Origin: DATFJZ01 sp046482845
GTDB lineage: Bacteria; Desulfobacterota; Desulfobacteria; Desulfobacterales; Desulfobacteraceae
DNA length: 20,282 bases
Assembly: GCA_046482845.1 (NCBI GenBank)
Contig: JAWOEJ010000072.1
Location: forward strand, 1 to 20,282
Direction of reading: 5' to 3'
Shown: positions 8,641 to 16,174 of the stretch, in pieces
Layout: each line of letters starts with the position of its first letter
Position numbering within the stretch: the first letter of the stretch is position 1
The notes under the pieces: generated by a model
The model's database searches: none
Told to the model about the DNA's origin: nothing
What the model saw: only the letters and a program-made list of their open reading frames with translations
Position numbers and translations under genes: made by a program

Positions 8641-9876
8641 ATGAAAAGAGTCGCTGTAAAGGAAAAGTGTCTGCTTTACAAATCAAGGGTTAAGCACCGC
8701 AATGACATTGCAGAAACAATTGACACCTTTCTGACCAACTTTTCAGAAGTACTCCCGGACTCCCCCAACAGTACTATTTTGATCAAGCCAAACCTCCATA
8801 TGGATTTGAACTCCCTCATGGGCAATACCACTGATTTGCGCATTCTGTCCGATGTGATTCGACTGCTTCAGAAGAGAGGATATAAAAAGATTATCGTAGG
8901 TGAGGGAACAAACTGCGGGATGCACCGGTTTAATATTGATGTCTACGCCAGGCTGGGCGTTAAAGATCTGGTTTCCTACTACGGGGTAAGATTTGTTGAT
9001 TTTAACCGGTGCCGGGGAATAGAGGTTCAACTCTCAGGTAAAACAAAAGCAAGAGTTGCTGATATCTGTCTTGAAAATGACTGTTTCATCAATTTGCCCA
9101 AAATAAAAACCCACCGGCTGGCAAGCCTGTCGGTCTGTCTTAAAAGCCTTGTGGGCTGTTTTGTGAAAATGGATAAGCGTAAGATCCACCTTCACCTCCA
9201 CAGGCAGATTGTTAAGATGAATGAAATCATCCAGCCGGATCTTCATATTGTTGACGGTCTTATTGTAAAACAGGGACAGGGACCGGCATGGGGAGAGCCT
9301 GTGAGGCGTGATACATTGATTGCCGGTAAAAATCCCTTTTTTATTGATGCCTTTTGCGCATGGTTTACCGGGTTTGACTGCCGCGATATCCCCTATCTCT
9401 CCCTTGCCCTGGAAAAGGATCTCCTGGAGGAAGCGGAAGTGGAAATCATTAAGAAAAGTGTACGCCCTGTACCATTGATAAAGGCCACGCCCCAGCGGTT
9501 TGTCAATCTGCTGGCACTGCCTCTACTCGATCCCTTGCGTAATCTTGTTCGGCCGCTGTCCGATATCAGATGGGTCTCCAGTTTGCTGTACAGGACAAAG
9601 ATCCGTGAGGATTTTTATGACAATGAAAATCCATCGATCAATAATCTTATTGTTGACCGGGAAAAATGCACGTTTTGCCATCGGTGCAGGGATATCTGCC
9701 CGGTGAACATCGACATAACCGATAAAAGCTTTTCTGTTGACAATACAGCCTGTATTAAATGTCTGTACTGCTATCTGGTCTGTCCTGAACAATGCATTAC
9801 AATCAAAGGTGAGCTGGGGTACTTTTCACGGGCCGCTGCCGATTACCGGGAAAAAATAGACCGGCTCGGGCTTTAA
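8641..9876 (+). CDS. DUF362 domain protein fused to a 2[4Fe-4S] ferredoxin domain
   Basis: The N-terminal 300 residues carry the DUF362 features: ILIKPNLHMD, NLPKIKTHRLASLSVCLKS, and HIVDGLIVKQGQGPAWGE. The C-terminal tail holds two classical C-x2-C-x2-C-x3-C-P motifs, at C343/C346/C349/C353 and C371/C374/C377/C381, which should bind two [4Fe-4S] clusters and pass electrons. No signal peptide is seen, so it is probably cytoplasmic. The ATG follows a strong GAGGGGG at 8631-8637. The gene is nine bases after another DUF362 gene whose cysteines are arranged differently; the pair suggests a two-component redox enzyme. Why it lies in a polysaccharide cluster is not known from the family; a reductive modification of a sugar or lipid carrier is speculation. 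Confidence 0.87.
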   Translation: MKRVAVKEKCLLYKSRVKHRNDIAETIDTFLTNFSEVLPDSPNSTILIKPNLHMDLNSLMGNTTDLRILSDVIRLLQKRGYKKIIVGEGTNCGMHRFNIDVYARLGVKDLVSYYGVRFVDFNRCRGIEVQLSGKTKARVADICLENDCFINLPKIKTHRLASLSVCLKSLVGCFVKMDKRKIHLHLHRQIVKMNEIIQPDLHIVDGLIVKQGQGPAWGEPVRRDTLIAGKNPFFIDAFCAWFTGFDCRDIPYLSLALEKDLLEEAEVEIIKKSVRPVPLIKATPQRFVNLLALPLLDPLRNLVRPLSDIRWVSSLLYRTKIREDFYDNENPSINNLIVDREKCTFCHRCRDICPVNIDITDKSFSVDNTACIKCLYCYLVCPEQCITIKGELGYFSRAAADYREKIDRLGL

Positions 9877-9932
9877 TCTTAAGGATGGGGCTTTGCTGTA
9901 AAAATTTAATCAGCAGTTTAAGGAGATAGATT

Positions 9933-10562
9933 TTGGTTACCGAATCAGCATCCTGCCCAGGATGCAAAACAGCAGTGACTATTGTTTCAGGGCTTCCCAG
10001 GTCTGGTACATCCCTTGTGATGAACATGCTGCAGAATGGCGGCCTTTCTGTTGCCTGCGACCAGCACCGCAAACCTGATATTGATAATCCGCAAGGCTAT
10101 TTTGAACTGGAAAAGGTGAAAAAAATATACGAGGATGCCTCTTTTATTGCCCGATACAGGGGGATGGCCGTAAAGGTTGTCTCTCCTCTTCTTAAGTATC
10201 TTCCCATGGATGAAACCTATAAAATTGTATTTGTTCAAAGACGCTTAAAAGAGGTGATGATTTCCCAGAAAAAAATGGAGCAGCGCATATGCGGGAAAAA
10301 GTGTGCAGACCTTGATGATGATGTTCTGGAGCGGGCCTTTCAGAATCATCTAAGCGATGTGAATAAGTGGTTTTCCGAAGTGAATGTGTCTGTTTTGCGC
10401 ATCTGGTACCATAATCTGGTGGCCAGTCCCTTGGAAAATGCTCAAATTTTGGCTGAATATTTTGATTTTCCCCTTGATTGTCAAAAGATGAGTGCGGTGG
10501 TAAGAACCGATCTGTATAGAAGCCATACCACGCTGCAGGATAATCGAAAAATAAACCTTTAG
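9933..10562 (+). CDS. Short sulfotransferase-like protein
   Basis: This 209-residue protein has a clear sulfotransferase-type 5'-phosphosulfate loop, SGLPRSGTSLVMNML (G20 to T26 around the core). A second segment, VQRRLKEVMISQ, has R103 and S111 at the same eight-residue spacing as the R/S pair in the sulfotransferase-like protein at 1371-2279. It is shorter than most family members (250-300 residues) and similar to compact bacterial sulfotransferase-family proteins. The loop also resembles a P-loop, so another nucleotide-dependent role is possible. The start is TTG at 9933, supported by AAGGAGA at 9920-9926 and by the lack of an in-frame ATG before the conserved loop. It is the last gene before a strong terminator and probably the end of the polysaccharide operon. 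Confidence 0.7.
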   Translation: MVTESASCPGCKTAVTIVSGLPRSGTSLVMNMLQNGGLSVACDQHRKPDIDNPQGYFELEKVKKIYEDASFIARYRGMAVKVVSPLLKYLPMDETYKIVFVQRRLKEVMISQKKMEQRICGKKCADLDDDVLERAFQNHLSDVNKWFSEVNVSVLRIWYHNLVASPLENAQILAEYFDFPLDCQKMSAVVRTDLYRSHTTLQDNRKINL

Positions 10563-10575
10563 TTCGGTAATATTT

Positions 10576-10609
10576 AACAAAGGCCGCTCCTTCGGGAACG
10601 GCCTTTGTT
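10576..10609 (+). terminator. Strong hairpin terminator ending the polysaccharide operon
   Basis: AACAAAGGCCG at 10576-10586 pairs fully with CGGCCTTTGTT at 10599-10609. After one C/A mismatch, TCC pairs with GGA across a TTCG tetraloop (10591-10594). The run CTTTA follows. It begins 14 bases after the stop of the short sulfotransferase-like gene. The A-rich and T-rich ends would let it also work on minus-strand transcription, but no converging gene is visible. Confidence 0.85.
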
Positions 10610-10755
10610 CTTTACAAACCCACATGATGCACAGCATCAAGCATCACAAAGAAGAATGGGTCGAAGACGCGCAGCCAACAGGAGAGTGCCGATATGGGGC
10701 TCTTAATCGGCTGTTTCATATAACGGCCATGAGCAGCGTGGTCACAACAAACCAT

Positions 10756-10821
10756 GAAAGCCATTAGCCATTAGCTGTTAGCCGTTAGCTGAGTACTGAC
10801 GGCTGACGGCTGATGGCTTTC
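10756..10821. repeat. Long imperfect hairpin made of short AGCC/TTAGC repeats
   Basis: The left arm at 10756-10778 and the right arm at about 10798-10821 are inverted copies. The outer nine bases (GAAAGCCAT / ATGGCTTTC) match exactly. The inner part differs almost only by T/C and A/G changes, so an RNA copy would stay paired through G-U wobbles. The arms contain short direct repeats (TAGCCATTAGC, TTAGCCGTTAGC, GACGGCTGACGGCTGA). The element lies just before the ribosome site of the 143-aa gene. It resembles the short extragenic repeats scattered in many bacterial genomes, but family membership cannot be shown here. The DNA between the terminator and this element (10610-10755) shows no gene, tRNA or clear promoter. 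Confidence 0.65.
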
Positions 10822-10844
10822 TTATAAAAATACAGGAGAAAAAA

Positions 10845-11276
10845 ATGATTACTCCCACGGTGGCATTTATCCAGTGGTTTGACAATATCCCGCTGGAACT
10901 GCGCAAATATCTGGCCCATGTTTTCCGGGTCTGCACAACCGAAGATGCCTCTCAGATGGCGGGTCTGCCGGATCAGGCGTTGACCGGTTTCAGGGTCTGG
11001 GCCATTAAAAAAGATTTTCCCTTGCGTTTGGCGGCCAGAATGTTTTATATTAGGGCCGTTTTTGATATGGTGATTTTGCACCACAGGGAAATTACAGAGG
11101 ATGACGGGTCTTTTGGCCTGTCATCACAAAAAACCAATATAGTGCGACTGTCTGCAAAGCAATGGGAAGCGGTTATCAATTCCTGGGTAGCCCTGCGTCA
11201 GGCCGAGTTGTCTGATGCATATGTTCATTCCTGGACGTCGTGGATGATTAAACAGCAGCAAAAGGGGTCGCAGTGA
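10845..11276 (+). CDS. Unrecognised 143-aa protein leading the type I secretion operon
   Basis: I do not recognise a family. The protein is soluble-looking, with no signal peptide or membrane span. It is rich in aromatic and amphipathic helix-forming segments (FIQWFDNIPLELRKYLAHVF, RMFYIRAVFDMVILHH, and a C-terminal region with several tryptophans: QWEAVINSWVALR, SWTSWM). The ATG is preceded by AGGAG at 10833-10837. Its stop overlaps the GTG start of the TolC-like gene by four bases, so the two are translated together. This coupling suggests a role in the same exporter, perhaps as a substrate-handling or regulatory protein, but that is inference only. Confidence 0.75.
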   Translation: MITPTVAFIQWFDNIPLELRKYLAHVFRVCTTEDASQMAGLPDQALTGFRVWAIKKDFPLRLAARMFYIRAVFDMVILHHREITEDDGSFGLSSQKTNIVRLSAKQWEAVINSWVALRQAELSDAYVHSWTSWMIKQQQKGSQ

Positions 11277-12655
11277 GAAGCAGGTGTTTTTTTAAAGTAA
11301 AAATATATTTATGTATAAGCTTTGTCATTATGGCGGGTAGTGTCGTTTTATTGCCCGGACCGGGTCTGGCAGGCACAACCATGACCCTGGAGCAGTGTAT
11401 TGAAACGGGAATAAAAAACAATACCACACTCCAGGCAGCCAGATTTGATGTAAAATCGGCTGAGTACGATATAAAAGGGGCCCGGGCGGATTTCTTCCCC
11501 TCTGTGTCAGCGGGATATACAGTCAATGAAATCATCAGTCACAGTTCCGAAGGTCCTGCTGATACAGACTACCTGGACCAGAACATCTCCCGGTTCAACG
11601 TGAAACTGTCCCAGATTCTGTATTCAGGCCGGCGCATTGTCAATACCTATGACAAAGCCTGCATCAGAAAAAAAGTCATTGAGGCGGAAACCCTCATGGA
11701 CCTGCTGGAGCTGGAGTACAGGATTGAAACCACCTTTTACCGGCTGCTCAAGGCCAAGCAGGATGTGATTACAGGAACGGAGTCCGTTGAAAGACTGACT
11801 GAAAGTGTCAACGCGGCCCGTGCATTTTTTGAAAGGGAACTGGTTCCCTTTGTAAATGTGCTCCAGGCCCGGGTGGATCTGGCCGATGCCAGAGAAAAAC
11901 TGGGGATTTCCAGAAATGATGTCAACAGAGAACGGGTAACCCTGTTTTCCTTGATGAACCAGCCGGAAGATCCGGATATTGTTTTTTCCGGGGATCTGGC
12001 CCCGGTTGCCCCTGCAGTTCCCGATTTTAAAATCACGTTAGAAAAAGCCCTTGAAAACCGGCCTGATATTGAAAGCCTGGACCTGCAGATGGAAATTGCC
12101 CAGAAAGAAGCAGAGATTGCCCTGGGGAAGTACCTGCCCTCGGTGAGCCTGGATGCAGGTTATAATGACCTTGACAATGATTATGACGAACTGGGCACCT
12201 CCGGGGATTATGCCTATGACAGGGACCAGAAGAACCGGTACTGGACCGTGGGCGTCAATGTGACATGGGAACTCTTTGACGGGGGCCGGGGCTGGTATGA
12301 GAAAAAAAAATACGACACCCAGATGCAGAAATTCAAGGCCCTGATCAATGAGGCGGAAAACACAATATCGACCGGGATACGCCAGGCGCTTTTGTCCATG
12401 GCAGAGGCGGATCAGCGCAGGGAATCCTCTCTGGGCGCCCTGGAGGCGGCAGAAGAATATTATGCCCTGGAGAAAAACCGTCTGAACGCGAGAATCTCCA
12501 CCATTCCTGATTTTCTGGATGCCCAGGACCGTCTGATCCGGTCCCAGAGCAACTATGCCCGGGCTATCCTGGATTTCCGCCTGGCGGAATCTGAATTAAA
12601 ACTCATGGTGGGAAAAACCCCCAATACCACGCTGCTCCAGGAAAAGGAAATGTGA
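11273..12655 (+). CDS. TolC-family outer-membrane efflux/secretion protein
   Basis: This 460-residue protein forms the outer-membrane channel of a tripartite exporter. Residues 1-33 are a signal peptide. Mature sequence begins with the family's opening helix (MTLEQCIETGIKNNTTLQAAR), followed by the first beta-strand pair (FPSVSAGYTV), long coiled helices, and the second repeat (ALENRPDIESLDLQMEIAQK, then YLPSVSLDAGYND). This gives the duplicated OEP layout. Length matches the family. The start is GTG, overlapping the previous stop (GTGA), with AGGGG nearby. The partners are encoded directly downstream: three ABC permease/ATPases and an HlyD-type adaptor. It is therefore dedicated to this system rather than a shared housekeeping TolC. 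Confidence 0.9.
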   Translation: MRSRCFFKVKIYLCISFVIMAGSVVLLPGPGLAGTTMTLEQCIETGIKNNTTLQAARFDVKSAEYDIKGARADFFPSVSAGYTVNEIISHSSEGPADTDYLDQNISRFNVKLSQILYSGRRIVNTYDKACIRKKVIEAETLMDLLELEYRIETTFYRLLKAKQDVITGTESVERLTESVNAARAFFERELVPFVNVLQARVDLADAREKLGISRNDVNRERVTLFSLMNQPEDPDIVFSGDLAPVAPAVPDFKITLEKALENRPDIESLDLQMEIAQKEAEIALGKYLPSVSLDAGYNDLDNDYDELGTSGDYAYDRDQKNRYWTVGVNVTWELFDGGRGWYEKKKYDTQMQKFKALINEAENTISTGIRQALLSMAEADQRRESSLGALEAAEEYYALEKNRLNARISTIPDFLDAQDRLIRSQSNYARAILDFRLAESELKLMVGKTPNTTLLQEKEM

Positions 12656-12870
12656 TGCTGGATACCAAAGCTCTGATTGCCGTTTATGTTACCACCTTAT
12701 ATGTTTTTCTGGCCCCTGTGGTCCTGTTCGGTGTTTTTGTTTTGTTTGATGTTCTGGGCAGAACCGACACCGGGGGCAGCAAAGGCAAACCTGGGCATAA
12801 TCTTCGAGAAAAAAAAGACCCCGCAGTCTGGACAGCTCAAGACATTGCTGCATTTGTGGATCAGGCATAA
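12655..12870 (+). CDS. Unrecognised small single-span membrane protein (71 aa)
   Basis: A hydrophobic segment from about residue 6 to 34 (ALIAVYVTTLYVFLAPVV, then LFGVFVLFDVL) is followed by a polar, positively charged tail (GKPGHNLREKKDPAVW) and a short acidic end (AQDIAAFVDQA). The ATG at 12655 shares its A with the stop of the TolC-like gene (TGATG) and has AAAAGGA at a good distance. A GTG one codon earlier is a weaker choice. The gene ends two bases before the GTG of the first ABC gene. Its position between the outer-membrane factor and the ABC proteins suggests an inner-membrane accessory subunit, but no known family could be assigned. Confidence 0.75.
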   Translation: MLDTKALIAVYVTTLYVFLAPVVLFGVFVLFDVLGRTDTGGSKGKPGHNLREKKDPAVWTAQDIAAFVDQA

Positions 12871-12872
12871 CC

Positions 12873-14528
12873 GTGGTGCAGTTTATCAAAAAATGGAAAC
12901 GGTTTTTCACCTTTGCCGCCCTGCTGAGTTGTTTTGTAAATATCCTCCAGCTGATTTTCCCCTTTTACATGTTTACCATCTACAGCAATATCATTATTTC
13001 CTACAGCACCATCTCCCTGGCAAATATCACTGTGATCGCATTTTTTGCCATCATGGTCCTGGGTGGATTCAATTATATCCGGTCCCGGCTGCTGGCCGCG
13101 GCAGGGAAAAAAATGGTGATGGACCTGCGCAAAGATATTTTTGCCGGCATGGTTAAAGGGGTGAGCCGCAACTATGCCCAGGCATACCGGACAGGACTGC
13201 AGGACCTTGACACATTGAAATCCTATGCCTGCGCTCCTGCCATTTACGCATTGTTTGACGCCCCCTGGTCACCGTTCTATCTGGTGCTGATTTTTTTGTT
13301 CCAGCCGGTGCTGGGCGCCATCGCCACCCTGGGGGCGGCTGTCATGGTCGGGTTGAGTGTTCTGCAGGAGCACCTGATCCGGGAAAGCATGAAGACCGCC
13401 AATCTCAAGGCCCGCCAGAACCAGCGGTTTGTGGATTCCTTTCTGCGCAATGTGGAGGTGATCAACGGCATGGGCATGATCCAGGCCATCACAGACCGGT
13501 TTCTTGCCAAAAACAGTGAAGTGATTTTCAACCAGACACGCTCCAGTTATCACGCCGGCAGCATCCAGGCCCTTATCAAACCCCTCCAGAATGTCATCCA
13601 GGTAATGATATACTGTGCAGGCGCTGTTTTTGCCATGACCCGGGGCATGGATATCGGGCTGGTGGTGGCGGCTTCCATTATCATGGGCAGGGGCCTGGCC
13701 CCCTTGATGCAGGTGATGTCATCCTGGCGCATGACCCAGGGAGCCAAAGAAGCATACCAGCGGGTAAAAACCTTTTCTGAGTTTCTGGAAAATCAGCCGG
13801 ATACCATGTCCCTGCCCGAACCCCAGGGGCACCTGCAGGTGGAACACGCCTCATTCCGGATCAAAGGGCAGACCCTGGTCAGCAATGTTTCTTTTTCCCT
13901 GGAGCCCGGGCAACTGCTCGGCATCATCGGCCCCAGCGGTGCCGGAAAAACCACTCTGTGCCGCATGCTGCTGGGAATAGCGCCCTGTGCCGGGGGAAAC
14001 GTGCTGCTGGACGGCAGCCGTATTTTTTCCCGGGACAAGGAAGAAGTCGGCCCTTTTATCGGGTATCTGCCCCAGGAGATCGAATTGTTTCCCGGTACGG
14101 TTGCCGAAAATATCGCCCGGCTGGGTGAGCCCCACAGGGCCGCCCTGGAACGGGCCATAGCCCTGAGCGGATGCAGAGACCTGGTGGACAGCCTGCCGGA
14201 CGGACTCAATACCCTCCTGGAAGGGGATAACGGGCTGCGCCTGTCCGGGGGGCAGCGACAGAAAATCGGTCTGGCCCGGGCCCTGTATAACAATCCCAGG
14301 CTTCTGGTACTGGACGAACCCACCTCCAATCTGGATGAAGCCGGAGAACAGCAGCTGGTGCAGACCCTGGAAAAACTCGGTCAAAATCGCACCTGCACCT
14401 GTGTCATGGTGACCCACAAACCCTCATTGCTCCAGTCCATGGACAGCATCCTGGTGATGCAAAACGGTGCAGTGGCCATGCTGGGTCCGAAAAACGAAGT
14501 TTTTGCAAAGCTTGCGGGGGAAAAATGA
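12873..14528 (+). CDS. Type I secretion ABC permease/ATPase, PrtD-like, copy 1
   Basis: This 551-residue half-transporter combines an N-terminal membrane domain of about six spans (residues 1-300) with a C-terminal ATPase domain (about 310-551). The ATPase motifs are complete: Walker A GPSGAGKTT (K359), Q-loop GYLPQEIELF, signature LSGGQRQKIGLARAL, Walker B LLVLDEP (D481, E482) and H-loop MVTHKP (H515). There is no C39 peptidase domain at the N-terminus, which fits the PrtD class exporting proteins with C-terminal signals. The start is one of two adjacent GTG codons (12873 or 12876), with only a weak ribosome site, so translation probably depends on coupling to the 71-aa gene. The stop overlaps the next ABC gene by four bases (ATGA). 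Confidence 0.92.
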   Translation: MVQFIKKWKRFFTFAALLSCFVNILQLIFPFYMFTIYSNIIISYSTISLANITVIAFFAIMVLGGFNYIRSRLLAAAGKKMVMDLRKDIFAGMVKGVSRNYAQAYRTGLQDLDTLKSYACAPAIYALFDAPWSPFYLVLIFLFQPVLGAIATLGAAVMVGLSVLQEHLIRESMKTANLKARQNQRFVDSFLRNVEVINGMGMIQAITDRFLAKNSEVIFNQTRSSYHAGSIQALIKPLQNVIQVMIYCAGAVFAMTRGMDIGLVVAASIIMGRGLAPLMQVMSSWRMTQGAKEAYQRVKTFSEFLENQPDTMSLPEPQGHLQVEHASFRIKGQTLVSNVSFSLEPGQLLGIIGPSGAGKTTLCRMLLGIAPCAGGNVLLDGSRIFSRDKEEVGPFIGYLPQEIELFPGTVAENIARLGEPHRAALERAIALSGCRDLVDSLPDGLNTLLEGDNGLRLSGGQRQKIGLARALYNNPRLLVLDEPTSNLDEAGEQQLVQTLEKLGQNRTCTCVMVTHKPSLLQSMDSILVMQNGAVAMLGPKNEVFAKLAGEK

Positions 14529-16174
14529 TCTATTATCTGCGGGCCTGTCTGAAATATTTTGCCTTTGCCGGTTTTTTTTCTTTGTTCATCAATACATTGT
14601 ACATGGTGTTTCCTCTGTATATGCTGGCGGTGTATACCCGGGTGCTGACCAGTTACAGCTTTTCCACCCTGTATGCCATCACCGCCATGGCCCTGGTGGC
14701 CCTGCTGGTGCTGAGCTGCCTGGACCTGCTCAGGTCCCGTCTGCTGGTGCGGGCCGGGGTGAAACTGGACCAGCTGCTCACCCGGCCGGTGCTGCGGCAG
14801 ATGCTGACGGACCTGGCACGGGTGGACAGTACCCATTACAACCGGGGCCTGCAGGACATCAATACCCTGCGCAACTATCTGGGGGGCAATGCCATATTTG
14901 CTTTTTTTGATATTCCCTGGATTTTCATCTACCTGTGGGTGATTTTTCTGGTCCATCCTGTGCTGGGCATGACCGCATCTGCCGGGGCGGTGATCATCCT
15001 GATCATGGGGGTTTCCCAGACCCTGCTGACAAAAAAGCACACAGCCGAGGCACAACAGGTCAGCCAGCAGAAAAGACAATGGACAAACATCGGTTTCAGA
15101 ACCGCCGGGGACCTGGAGAGCATGGGCATGGCCCGCAATGCCGCAGCAGGGTTTGCCACCATCAATAATGCGGAACTCTCCCTGCAGGAAAAGGTGGACC
15201 AAAAAAATAATTTTTTTACGGCGGCAGGTGCCAGTTTCGGGGTGTTGATGCAGGTGGTGATTTTCGGAGTGGGCGCGGTGCTGGTTCTGATGAACGAAGC
15301 CAACCCAGGGGTCATCATTGCCGCCTCCATTATCATGGGCCGTGCCCTGGCACCGGTCAACCAGGGGATCAGCGCCTTAAAACAGACCTCCGGTGCCAAA
15401 ACCGCATATGACGGGTTGAAGCAGCTCCTGCACCAGGCAAAGGATGCCCCGACCCTGGCCCTGGACACCCTGGAAGGCCGCCTGGATGTGGCAGAAGTTT
15501 CCCTGCACATCAAGGATACTCCGGTGCTGGAGAATGTTGAATTTCAATTGGAACCTGGAGAGTTCATGGGTCTTGTGGGGCCCAACGGGGCCGGGAAAAC
15601 CTCGCTGTGCCGTCTGATTCTGGGCATGTGGGCCTCCACCGGAGGACAGGTTACCCTGGACGGACATGATACCATCACCCTGGACAATGAGCGCCTGGGC
15701 CGGTTTCTGGGGTATCTGCCCCAGCAGGTGGAGCTGTTCAGCGGAACCGTCAGCGAAAATATTGCCAGAATGGGCAAAGTTGATGACGAGGAGGTGGTGA
15801 ACGCCGCTGTCCTGGCCGGTGCCCATCAGGTAATACTGGGGTTGGTCAATGGATATGATACGGAAATCGGTGAGTTCGGCCACAACCTTTCCGGAGGCCA
15901 GCGTCAGCGGGTGGGCCTGGCCAGGGCCCTGTACAAATCCCCCCGGCTGGTGATCCTGGATGAACCGGATGCCAACCTGGACGAGGCAGGAGATGCCGCA
16001 TTGATGGAGGCCTTGAAGCACCTGAAACAGATGGGTACCACCACCATAATGATCACCCACAAACCCCAGCTGTTACAGGCAGTGGACAAAATTTTAATTC
16101 TTCAGAACGGGAAAATGACCGGTTTTGGGGATAAAGCAAAGATGTTTGGACAAATGATGGAGAATAACAATTGA
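14525..16174 (+). CDS. Type I secretion ABC permease/ATPase, PrtD-like, copy 2
   Basis: This 549-residue protein has the same layout as its upstream neighbour and is clearly a paralogue. Compare YNRGLQDINTLRNYL here with TGLQDLDTLKSYA in copy 1. Membrane spans fill residues 1-300, including the family's LRSRLLVRAGVKLD segment. The ATPase motifs are intact: Walker A GPNGAGKTS (K358), Q-loop GYLPQQVELF, signature LSGGQRQRVGLARAL, Walker B LVILDEPDANLDE and H-loop MITHKP (H512). It should hydrolyse ATP as a homodimer or with one of the other two copies. GGGGGAAAA precedes the ATG. It overlaps both its neighbours by only a few bases. Confidence 0.92.
   Translation: MIYYLRACLKYFAFAGFFSLFINTLYMVFPLYMLAVYTRVLTSYSFSTLYAITAMALVALLVLSCLDLLRSRLLVRAGVKLDQLLTRPVLRQMLTDLARVDSTHYNRGLQDINTLRNYLGGNAIFAFFDIPWIFIYLWVIFLVHPVLGMTASAGAVIILIMGVSQTLLTKKHTAEAQQVSQQKRQWTNIGFRTAGDLESMGMARNAAAGFATINNAELSLQEKVDQKNNFFTAAGASFGVLMQVVIFGVGAVLVLMNEANPGVIIAASIIMGRALAPVNQGISALKQTSGAKTAYDGLKQLLHQAKDAPTLALDTLEGRLDVAEVSLHIKDTPVLENVEFQLEPGEFMGLVGPNGAGKTSLCRLILGMWASTGGQVTLDGHDTITLDNERLGRFLGYLPQQVELFSGTVSENIARMGKVDDEEVVNAAVLAGAHQVILGLVNGYDTEIGEFGHNLSGGQRQRVGLARALYKSPRLVILDEPDANLDEAGDAALMEALKHLKQMGTTTIMITHKPQLLQAVDKILILQNGKMTGFGDKAKMFGQMMENNN

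Noticed and set aside
10757..10821. Possible CRISPR array from the repeated TTAGC/AGCC units
   Set aside because: The units are 7-12 bases, imperfect and directly adjacent without spacers, and form an inverted repeat. No cas genes are nearby.
10822..10832. TATAAA-like -10 promoter element before the 143-aa gene
   Set aside because: No matching -35 element sits at the right distance, and transcription would begin on top of the ribosome binding site.
12677..13156. A 159-codon plus-strand frame across the 71-aa gene and the start of ABC copy 1
   Set aside because: It runs in another frame through the membrane domain of ABC copy 1. The sequence is rich in H, C, P and F without family likeness and has no separate ribosome site that would favour it over the coupled small gene.
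14381..15202. A 273-codon open frame on the minus strand
   Set aside because: It lies antisense across the end of ABC copy 1 and the first part of copy 2, both of which have clear family motifs. The translation is rich in Q, H, P and G, as expected from the reverse of coding DNA, and has no recognisable domain.
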